Positions 9,651-19,175 of a stretch of 64,000 nt of DNA are shown here, piece after piece; position 1 is the first letter of the stretch, and each line of letters begins with the position of its first letter. The translations under genes were made by a program, and so were the position numbers. Below the pieces are notes generated by a model. That model searched no databases, was not told the origin of the DNA, and was given only the letters and a program-made list of their open reading frames with translations. The DNA is from Nannochloropsis salina CCMP1776 (taxonomy: Eukaryota; Sar; Eustigmatophyceae; Eustigmatales; Monodopsidaceae): assembly GCA_004565275.1 (NCBI GenBank), contig SDOX01000006.1, forward strand, positions 124,001-188,000, in the 5' to 3' direction.

Positions 9651-12600
9651 ACCGAAGGTATCGAAGGTGGGGGAACGCCGTTTTAAATTCCGCCGGTCCC
9701 TCTCCCCGCTCCCACTGCGCTTTCCCTCTTCCTGCCTGGTCCTCCCTGCCCGCCCTTCGTCTGCCTACCGTGGGGGGGGGCTGGCAACGGAGTAGGGCGT
9801 GTCCCTGGTCGTCGAGGGGATGGCGTGAGCTAAGTGGGACAAGGGGGCGGGCGAGGACGGCAAGGGCCTGGGGCCACTCTCGTGCTCGGGACTCAGGGAG
9901 GGAGGGAGGGAGGGAGGGAGGGAGGCGTTTCCGTCAGACGACGCTCGAGTCGCGCCATGAAATAGGGGTTGCCGATGTGGCCGTCCAAGACAAAATGCAT
10001 GTCTGGGTGCCTGCCCGGGTCCGCCAGGATCTGCTCGGTCAGTTCCTGGAGTGTTTTCAGAGGGATCATGGAGCCACCCAAGAATTCTACGGTTTTGTCG
10101 ATCTTGACCAGGATCTCCGGCGAGACCAAGGCGGGCGGAGGGAGGGACGCCGTTGGAGGAGGACCTTGGGGGGAAAGCAGCCGGGAAGATGAGGGAGGGC
10201 GGGAAGTAGGAAGGGAGACAGGAAGTGGCGGAGCAAGGGGAACAAACGGAGGACCTGTCCGTCGCTCCCCATTCTGCGCTGGAAACGCCGTACCGGTGTC
10301 ACTCCTTGGGCTCTTGCAGGTGAGGGCAGCAGGTCGGTGAAAGGCAGAGCTCCTGGGGTGGGACGCCACGAGGGCGGGGGGCAGGGAGGGTGCGGGGGCT
10401 CCCCCCCCCCCTTCCCAGCAGGGGAGGACGCCATGGAATCTAAGGAGGTGAGTGACGTGGCACGGACGCGCCGCGGGTCCACAGGTTGGGGCCTCGGTGC
10501 CTCGCTCTCCACCCCTCCTTCCTTAGAAAGCACCTCCTTCCCGCCCTCCTTCCCGCCCTCCGCCGGTCCCTCCCGCACCGGGGACTGCGGTGGGGACCTC
10601 CTCTTGGAGGACCAGGTCGTACCGAGCCCCTCCGTCGCCTTCCCCCTCGCACTCGATGGCCGGCTCAGGGTATTCGCGTCCTCCCCCCGCGCCCTCCCGC
10701 CCCTCTCCTTCTTGAAGTGGACGACCACGGACAGGCCTTCCTGCGTCTCCCCGCCTTCCCCCCACCCCGTCAAGCCCAACTCCCGCCAGAAATCGCGCAA
10801 GGTCGAGTTCAACAGGACGTGGAACTTGAGCCGACCGTCCAACCACCGGTCCTGCCTGCCCGCCTGCCCGCCCGTCCCCCTCCAGGCGGTCAAGCGGCCC
10901 ATCTTCTCCTCCCCCCCTTTGTGGGCCAGGCTCCGGCAGAGGGCGTGCCAGGGCCCCTCTTTCCCATCCTCCTTTGCATGGATTGGATACATACGGATCG
11001 GTCTGAACAGGTATTGTGTCGGGTGGCGGGCGGCTGAGGCGAGGCAGGACCGGAGGTAGTCCAGGCCCACGCTGAGTCGACTGGCCCCTTCGTAGACAAA
11101 GGCGGTGGGAAGGAAAGGGAGGAGGTCCGGGAGGTAGGAGGACGGGGCAGCCAGACCCACGCTGAGCGGGGCGCGCTTGGTGGGGCAGGCACCGGCGGCG
11201 GAGGAGGAGGAGGGGAGGGGGAGGTGAAGGTGGTGGTAGGTGGGGAAGGGCGAGCCTGGCGGGGCTTTGAGGGGGGAGACGGTCAGCACCGCCCAGTCGG
11301 GAGGGAGCCTAAGGCGAGCGATGGCTGTGGCCGGTGGGGGCATGGCGCTTGCCGTCGGGGGCCCCCGGTCCCGAGGGGTTGAGGACTCGGGGGAAGGGCA
11401 GGAAGGGAGGGAGGTGCCGCCGGTCCACCCCCCTCGCGCGGCGTCGTCTGTGGGCACCAGTCCCCCGCCGTCGTCTGCAAGCAGCGTCTCCTGCACGCCC
11501 GTCCGCCCTCCCTCCCTCCCTCCCTCCTCCCCTCCCTCAGAGAGGCGGACCAGGCCTGCTTGCCCCAAGCCGCCGGTCCACAGAGCCTGCCCCTCCCCTT
11601 TGCCCTCCCCCACCCTCCTTTCTACCGTCTCCCACCCTGGTTTCGAGGCGGCCTGGGGAGAAGGACGGGACGTGCCACCCTCTACCCTCATCTTCGCCGG
11701 AAGAGTGGCGGGAAGAACAAGCGCCCCTCCCTCCCAGCCGTTGGCCGGCATCGGAGACACGGGCACCGACCGTTCCTGCCTGTCCACGACGCAGACACCG
11801 GTCACGCCTTGCTCCGTTTCCTTCTCTTCTCCTCCTTCTTCCGCTTCGTCGTCCACCACCATCTCCTCCTCCTCGATTTCCCCCTTCCTCTCCTCCCGGG
11901 AAGCCATCCCCCCCCTTCCCTCCTCGCCTGCCTCCTCTCTCTCTACGCTCTTTCCTTCCCCCCCTTCTCCCACCACCACCTCCTCCCCCGAGACCATCGC
12001 CGCCCTCCTCGCTTCCCCCCTCCCCTTCCTTTCCGCTGCCTGCCACGTCTCTCTCGCTATACCCTCCAGATTCATCGCGACCAACTCCTCCACCGTCATT
12101 CGCCCCTCCCAGACCCGCCTGGCCAGGTCCCTTTTCTGTTTTAGGGCTGCGCTCAAGATGCGCACCTGCCGCTTGTATTTCTCTTCCCACGGCATTTTCC
12201 CTCCCTCCCTCCCTCCCTCCCTCCCTCCCTCCCCCGCTCCCGGGGACGACAGCCACCTCCTGTATACACATGCCTCCACTTCGTAGGCTTGCAAGGCTGC
12301 CGCACGGAGCGTCGTCACCGCCTCGCCCTCCCTCCTTCCCTCATCCCCATGCCCTCCCTCCCCTTCCTCCTCCCCGACCCCCCGGTCACCAGGATGGAGG
12401 GCTTTACACAGGAGACGGCGTGCCCGTTCGCGCAATTCTCCTCCGTTCGACCGCCACCAGGACGCCAGGGAAGACTGGGGCCCCTCCCTCCTCCCCTCCC
12501 TCCTCCCCTCCCTCCTCCCCTCCCTCCTTTCCTTCCTCCGTTCTACCTTTCTCCCCGTGAGGAGGGAGGACAAGTGGCGATCGCGTCCATGCCAAGGGCG

Positions 12601-15600
12601 TCTCCCTCTCTCCTTCCCTCCCTCCCTCCCGCCCTCCCTCCCTCCCTGGTCCCACCATCTTGAGCACCCTTTGCACAAGCTCAAGCGCTTCCGGGCCGGC
12701 CCCTGCGTCCCCTTCCTCCCTCCCTTCCTCCTTCCCTTCCTCTGTCCCTCCCTCCTTCCTTCGCGCAGACACCTCCCCCCTCAACGCCCAGTCCAAGGCC
12801 GCGTGCCCCTTGGCGGTCAAGAGCGCCTCAAGCAGGGGGCGCGTGGATGCCAGCACGCAGCGGGTGCTGCAGTAGGATACGAGGGAGGGCGAGAGGGAGG
12901 GAGGGAGGGAGGTGTGGCACGCCATGGCACAGCAGCTTCGAGAGGCAGCCCGGGCCGGGATGGAAGAAGGGGGGGAGGGAGAAAGGGAGGGAAGGAGGGG
13001 CGGAGACGGAGACCTTCCCAAAGAGAGGCTCGCCATTCGAGGGCTGCTGGCACAGGCCGAGCTGTCCGCCCTCCCCCCCGCCCTTGCCCCGTCCTTCATT
13101 CTTCCATCTCCGTGCCCATCCCCTGCGTCCAGGGGCGGGTCAGTCGAGGGGGAGGAAGAGGGGGAAGGAGGGAGGGAGGGCGTGACCGAAGGAGGATAGG
13201 ATCGGGGCAGGCGCCGTCGTTTCTGGAGACGGCTCCCACTGGGTAGCGGTGTCAGCCAGGCCCCTCCCTCCGCCCCTCCCTCCGCCCCTTCCTCGCCCTG
13301 CCGTCCTTCCTTCCCTCCTTCCCTCCCGTAGAATCTTCTTTCCGTCGTCTCCACCACCTCCTCTCCGTGCCCTCCTTTCCCCTCCTTTTCACGCCCTCCC
13401 CCCCCTCCCCCAGCCCCTCGCCTTCCCTGTCGCCCCTTTCTGCCATCCTTCCCCCTTGTCCTCCTTCCTTCCGCGCCTCCAGGATTGCGTGCCAAGGAGG
13501 AAGCGTCCAGGGGCATGGAGGAAGCAGGGCGGGAGGAAGAGGAGCCCACGCTGTGTTGCCGGCGTCGTTTCCTCCCTCCTTCCCTACTTATCCCTCCCAC
13601 CTCCACGCCCTCTCTCAGAGCGCCCCTCCCCTTCTCCTCCGCCTCGCGTCTTTGTCCTCCTCCTAAGCCACGTTTCTTCCGCGCGCTCTCCACCTGTGCC
13701 CGCCGTTTCCCCTCCTCCTCCTCCTCTTCCTCCTCCTCCTCCTCCACGCCCATGCCCTCCTCCTCTTTGTCTATCTCCTCGTCCCCCTCCTCCTTCCTCG
13801 GGCTCTTCGCCTTCTTCCTCCCTTCCTGCGTCTTCCCCTGCCTCGCCTGCTCCTCACCACACGCCCAGCTCCACCGCCCCGCCCTCCCCCCCGCCCTCCC
13901 CTTGGCCGGGGCCCGGGACGTCCCCACGGGCCCACCCCCCAGGGATTCCGCGAGGGAGGGTACCAAGGCCGCCAGGGCGGCCCTATCGGTCCTGGAGAGA
14001 GACCTGGAACACAGCACGGCCATTGTCTCCTCCAGGACCCCCTGTCTCTCCGACCCCAAGGCGTGGCCCATATGGTAGAGGGCCGCCACATCCTGGGCCC
14101 GAGGGGAGGAACCGCCTGCCCCGCCTCCCAGCAGGTGCTGGACCGTCAGCCTCCACTTATGTGCCAGTAGCACCCATCGTTTCATACTTCGATACAACCG
14201 CAAGGCCGCCAGGACCTCCCGGCCGCGGAAGCCCTTGACCTGGACCTCCACCTCGACCTCCACCGCGTCCTCCCGCCCGCCCTCCCCCAGCGCCTGGATC
14301 CACGCCCCCGAGTCCGCACCGACCAGGTCCGTCCAACGCCTCAAATCGAAAGGCTTCCTCACCCCGCCCTCCTTCCCACCCTCGGTCACCGACACCACCA
14401 CGTCGTACCCTTCCTCCCTCAAGCCCTCCCTCCATCCCTCCGCCACTCCGTCCGGCTCCACCACCCCTTCCTTCCAATCCCGCTTTAGCAACCGCTCATA
14501 GTCGTCCGCGCGCAGGGACAGGGACAAGGGCGGCCCCATTTCCACCCCAGTTTTCCCGACTTTCTCCAATACATGCCGGGCCCAATCCGTCACCCGCCAC
14601 AGCCACTCCATGGCCGTCTTCCCGGGCACCTCCACGGGCGCCATCTCCTCTTCCAACCAAAGTTGGTACGAAGCGTTCACGAACTCCAACATCCTCCGTT
14701 TGCTGACGCCGGATACGGGGGCGGGGGGGGCGTCAGCGTCTTTCCAGGACCTGAGGGAAATGACGTCATCCGGCTTGGACCGACCCCAGCACCTCCGTCC
14801 CATCCGGAGCCAGGTGTCTGCTTCCTGTCTGAGCGCGATCATCCCCGCCCGACCAGGCACGTCGAGCAAGGCGAAGACTTCCCCTGCCTCCACCTCGTCC
14901 TCCATTTCGCCCTCCATCCCCGCCTCCAGCAAGCGCCAGGGGACCTTCGCCAAAGCCTTCGTCCGGGTCGCTTTTTTCAGGCTGGCCAGGGGAGCTGCGC
15001 GGACGCACCACGCCTTGTACGCCGCCCACAGGCTCTGGACGCTTGACAAGAGTCTTTCCAGGGGGCAGAAAGAGGAGGAAGGAGGACTGGCAGCGGCCAG
15101 GAATGTGCGGTCGGCGTGGTGCACGAGGCCGGGCCCTACGCGCACGAGTTTGTCGAGCTTTGCCGTCGGGATCAGGGAGGTGGGGGTAGACAAAGTGAGG
15201 AAGGGAGGGAGGGACGCGCAAGGCTGGGGGGCTTTCGAGGGAGTGGTTCCTCCCCCTCCCTCCTTCCCTTCCCCTTGGGCGTGCATCGGCTCGAGAGGTG
15301 GTGGCCGCTGTCGCCGCAGGGCCCGTGCTCGCCATACCGTAGCCGCCTCCACGGCCCATGTCAGCAACGCTAGAGCATGCTCGCGTCGGGTAGCGCTACC
15401 TACCGCCCCTACCTCCCCAGCCCCCGCTTCCCTCGCTTCTTCCAGCAGAGAAATCTGCTCTTCCATGCTCAGGAGCGGAGGCAAGTCTTCTTTTGCGGTA
15501 CTGTCTCCGCAGCAGAGTCGGCTCAGATGGGGCGTGCTAGAGCGGTCGCCTCGCCCACGGCTGCCATGGTCGGCACGGACTGGCAAACCCAGCAATTCAC

Positions 15601-16129
15601 GGGCATCCGAGACGCTCAGATTCCCGCGTAGAATCTGGTCCAGTGCCCCGTCCTCCTCCTCGTCGTTTTCCTTTCCATCGCTTTCTTCACCCCCTTCGCC
15701 GCCTTGGTTTGTTTTGGTCTCCCCCGCGCTCCGTGGGGCGGCAAGCAGGGGCATGCTGTGGGCGGCACTCCGATGCAGCGGGAGAGCTTCATTGCTTTTC
15801 CCTTTTCTTCTCGTAGAAGAAGGATCTCTTCTTTCTTCTTCCCTTCTTGGTCCCCGTCCGCTGCTATCGGGCACCTCAACAGAGATAAGCGCCATTGCCC
15901 GGCGCAAGTGGATTGGCGGCATGACCTTCTCTGCCCTCTTTCGTAATCCATCCTTCCTCGTCCTTTCCTTTTCCAATTTTAGGCCCATGGGCAACGAGGA
16001 TTTCAACGGAGAGGTCCCTCGAAGCACTGCCTTGTATGTGTGTATCACCTCTACCGTCTCCTCATTCGCGCGTCTTTGAAAGAGTCGTCCCCGCGGTTGT
16101 CTTGGAGAACCAGACTCATTCTCAACCAT
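9650..16129 (-). CDS. Large nuclear protein with TFIIS-central-like and SPOC-like regions (PHF3/DIDO/Bye1-like)
   Basis: This is a giant minus-strand gene. The ATG at 16129 opens a frame that stays open to 12404. The first about 550 codons (to about 14540) are protein-like, with several Trp-containing helical blocks such as LALLTWAVEAATVWRARAL and FVNASYQLWLEEE that recall the helical repeats of PLU-1/KDM5 proteins. After Arg/Glu/Gly-rich stretches, a second frame (12684-10087) carries a TFIIS central-domain pattern: RERARRLLCKALHPGD, EVEACVYRRWLSS, KYKRQVRILSAALKQKRDL, then VWEGRMTVEELVAMNLE. Near 11100-10770, LPTAFVYEGASRLSVGLDYL...RLKFHVLLNSTLRDFW resembles a SPOC fold. A third frame (10190-9893) adds ILADPGRHPDMHFVLDGH. 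TFIIS-central plus SPOC is the layout of PHF3, DIDO1 and Bye1, which act on RNA polymerase II. Internal splicing and the 3' end are not resolved, and some Gly-Arg-Glu stretches may be retained introns. Confidence 0.6.
12198..12236. repeat. (CCCT)n array inside the TFIIS-like region
   Basis: A pure CCCT run; the minus-strand transcript reads GGGA. It falls between the two halves of the TFIIS-central-like domain, VYRRWLSSPG and WEEKYKRQ, where the family needs only a short loop. It is either an intron or an in-frame Gly/Arg/Glu insertion. A similar array lies at 9896-9924, next to the C-terminal block of the same gene. Confidence 0.8.
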
Positions 16130-16985
16130 GCCTGTGCACGTCAGGAGATTAAAAAAGGCTCAAGAGAGTAAGAGAAGCCACGGCAACTTTACAGTAAACG
16201 TAATTGCTATTTGATGAGTCGCCTTCGTTCTTAAGCGAGAGATTCGCTCGTTTGAGATAATGAGTAACTTTGGTGCAACATACAGCCATTTGTCACTTAT
16301 TCCATGATGTTTTGAAGCCTCATACGTGATCAGAAGGAACGCCGCATATGTGAATGGGAATTAATACGATTGTGGACGTAAACAGACCTGGCGTGGCAAT
16401 AAGGCCAGAAAAGCCGCCTGAAGGCACAAGGAACGTTACTTTCAAATTAAGAGGGAGGAGGTTGGCGCGTAGGAAGGTAGATGAGTCGCAAGAAAACCGG
16501 TCGAGCCTTCGTTTTTTAATCTACAGCTTGGGAAAGGTTATCGAATTCTATCCTCCATGTGTGTACGTGATGCTAGGTGCACCTTACCTTATGAAATAAC
16601 CGTCAACAAAGGAAAAGCCTCCACACGATGAACACGGGCATAAATATTCTTCATGCCCATGGCTCCGAAGACTGTATGGGGTCAAAAAAAGCCAAAAACG
16701 GAGTATGTCTGTATGCGTGTGCGGCCATGTGCGTGATAAGAGATGGAGAGGAGGGTAAGTTCCTCAGCTTCATACCCCTATATGGCCTTCCAAGACGAAG
16801 GTAGAGCAAGAGGAAAAACAGGGCAACGACTCAAAAAATAAAGTAGAACCTCGTGGACCATCCGATCAAGATGATCAACCAGGATGATGGCCACAGATAT
16901 TGATACTTGCTTGTCTACAGGACCTTAATGGTAACTCTCCATAAATTTCCTGCAAACGCAGGTCTACTCATACCTACTGTGTATA
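16130..16985. other. Intergenic, upstream flank of the TFIIS/SPOC-like gene
   Basis: This region separates the start of the large gene (16129) from the 3' end of the next minus-strand gene (16986). It is moderately AT-rich with no coding pattern. It presumably holds a promoter, a 3' UTR and a poly(A) region. Confidence 0.5.
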
Positions 16986-18573
16986 TCACACGAAGCCCGG
17001 GCCCCGCTTGCCTTTTGTCTTGACTTTCCCCCGACTCCCCCCATCCCAATCCGGCGTCAATTTTTCCACCACGTACTTTTCTCCCTTGCTGGCCACCACC
17101 ACCCCCTCACGAAACCGCAATTTGCTCTCCACATTCTTGGGGAGGGTGGGAAGGGGCATAGGTGGACGCTTGCTCGAGGAAGAGGAAGAAGATGATCCAC
17201 CGTGTATTGTGACTTGATCGGCAAACCGGTCCACAATGGCCTGTTTTACCCGCATTTCCTCCTTCTCCAGGACGGCGCGTGCAGCAACGACGGATTTGAC
17301 ATGCCGCTCCTGAAAGTGAAGAGGAGGGCGTGGAGGAGAAAGGGAGGGGAGGAGGGAGGGTAAAGGTTGCGGAGGAGGAGATGGTGGCGGAGAGGGAGGG
17401 AAAGAAAGAAAGGCGATCGTGCCCACACAATAGACGACAAGGGAGTGACATACCCAGTGCGGAGCCTCTATTACTCTGCCCTTTCGATAGGAAACATGCA
17501 CTTCTCTTCCTAGACAAGCACGCTTTCGGCGATTCTTCGGCGATTCTTCAGCGTCCCCAGGCCCTGCAGGTCCCTCTCTCCTTCCCGGCCCCTTTCACCC
17601 ACCTCCTCTTCTTTCAAGGCAGCAATCCCATCGGACGAAGCCGACATGACCAGGGTCTCTGCGGCTCTGCTCTTGTCCTTCCCGCTCTTGACAAAGTACA
17701 CGAATTTTATCAAGGATAAAGGGCAAAAGGGGGCTTCAAGGACGGAGGAGAGAGCTTGGGGAACGGCGGCGACTGAGCATTCGGAGCCGGAAACTGCGTC
17801 GCTTCTTTCGTCCTTGCATAGATGAGCTCCAGAATCTTTAGCATGGATCTTTTCCCTCTCACAGACGCCTGTCTGCCCCAGTAAATCGCACAGGAACGCT
17901 ATGTCCCTCGCCTCCTCCTCCGTTGTGGCTTCCCTTTCCTTCACTTCTTGCGCCTGTTGGCCCTCCTCACCGGATACTTTCCGCCCCGCTTCAATGGTCG
18001 ACCTCGCTGCCATTGGCCCTGAGGCCTTCTCCGGCAATGTTTCGTTGCTTTTCGCGCTCTGTCTCAGCTCGAGCGCCCGGGCCGACAATCTGCCTCGGAA
18101 AGCGCCGAGGGTGTGGAGACTTACCTTTCCTTCGTCGCCTGTTTCCGTGTTTGGCAAATAACTTTCCAGAGTGGCCCAGGCATCCTCATCGTCTACCTCG
18201 CTATCAATAAGTATGTTAACCAGGTAGTCCTTTATAGAAGAATTTTAGGTAGACAGGATTGAAGAATGGTTTAGGGGGGTCGAAAGGATGAGCTTGGGAC
18301 CAGATCACTCCACAGTGTTCGCATTGTTTTCCGACGCCTATCTAGAAACAATTTGTTGCTATCTTACGAAGATGGTGTATTGAAAGCGCGGCTCAAGAGA
18401 GAGAGGGAGTTGGAAAGGACAAAGAAAAACTGGCCCAGTCATACCGCAATCATCGAGTCGATTTCCTCTTCCGAGCTCCCAATACCACTCCAAAATGCGA
18501 TCCGAAGCGCCACCATAGTGCTGCTGCCAACCTCGTATTCAAATCCTGGAATACTTGCGGCACTGTTGGCCAT
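16986..18573 (-). CDS. Small acidic protein, N-terminus CCDC43-like, function unknown
   Basis: Exon 1 is 18573-18445 (ATG, 43 codons, ending IDSMIA|GTATGA). Exon 2 is 18229-17603, beginning DYLVNILIDSEVDDEDAW and rich in Glu/Ala/Lys. The last exon is 17309-16986, beginning ERHVKSVVAARAVLEKEE and ending GKRGPGFV. A short exon near 17540-17455 may lie between the last two. Exons 1, 2 and the last are all in phase 0, so a three-exon model also reads through. The opening pattern (a W, then YLVNILIDSEVDDEDAWATL) resembles the N-terminal helical domain of CCDC43. The C-terminal block KLRFREGVVVASKGEKYVV followed by GGSRGKVKTKGKRG looks like a small beta-rich module that I cannot name. Probably nuclear or cytosolic; no signal or membrane segment. 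Confidence 0.65.
17526..17547. repeat. 11-bp tandem duplication at a candidate splice acceptor
   Basis: The unit TCGGCGATTCT occurs twice in direct succession. On the minus strand each copy supplies a CGAAG-type AG, giving two acceptor choices 11 bases apart in the CCDC43-like gene. Only one of them keeps the downstream frame open toward the last exon. Confidence 0.8.
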
Positions 18574-19175
18574 ATTACGTAAAATGGCGTAAGGTCTGGC
18601 CCGCGGGGGCTTTAACCTCCTGACTGCTTAAAGGACCTGTTAAAAGTATGGTATATTCAAATCAACACGCCTAAAAGTCCGACAAAACGTTACCGAAGTG
18701 AGCGGAAATGTAGGGCATCTGTACCTAGTGTTGCATTTTCCAAGCGGATGGTCGTTGCGCGGAGCAAAACGCAGGGACGTGTATACTCCCTTTCGTCCCG
18801 GCTCGCTGATAACTAGTAGCCTAGGCACAATTAAAAAAAATTCCGGTAGTAGAATACGCAACTCATGACCCCTCCTCCCCCCCTTCAATCATCACGTGCA
18901 CATAATGACAGGAGGCTTATGACAAGACAAGGGGCAGATGGACTAAAAGCTCCATTTCCCCGTCCTCCACCTGTCGGTAAGCGTGAAGAGGAAGTGCAAC
19001 TTGCGATTTCCCATCCGTTTTTGATCATTGCCTGTCGCTTCCTATGCCCGCAATTGTTTTTTCCTGTTCCTGCACAGTAGCTATCTCTTGGCATCATAGG
19101 CTCGGCAGCACGAAAAAAAAAGGTGATCGCTCACCTCCCGGTGACCCTCCCGCGAAATCGTCTTTTTGGGCCGGC
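18574..19175. other. Divergent intergenic region between the CCDC43-like and USP genes
   Basis: About 600 bases separate the ATG at 18573 (minus) from the ATG at 19176 (plus), so the region probably carries both promoters. AT-rich around 18600-18860. No gene seen. Confidence 0.5.

Noticed and set aside
12404-13246. Long overlapping open frames on both strands rich in Gly-Arg-Glu or Pro-Ser-Leu
   Set aside because: They are by-products of the stop-free GGGA/CCCT repeats; only the frame carrying TFIIS-like blocks has protein-like content.
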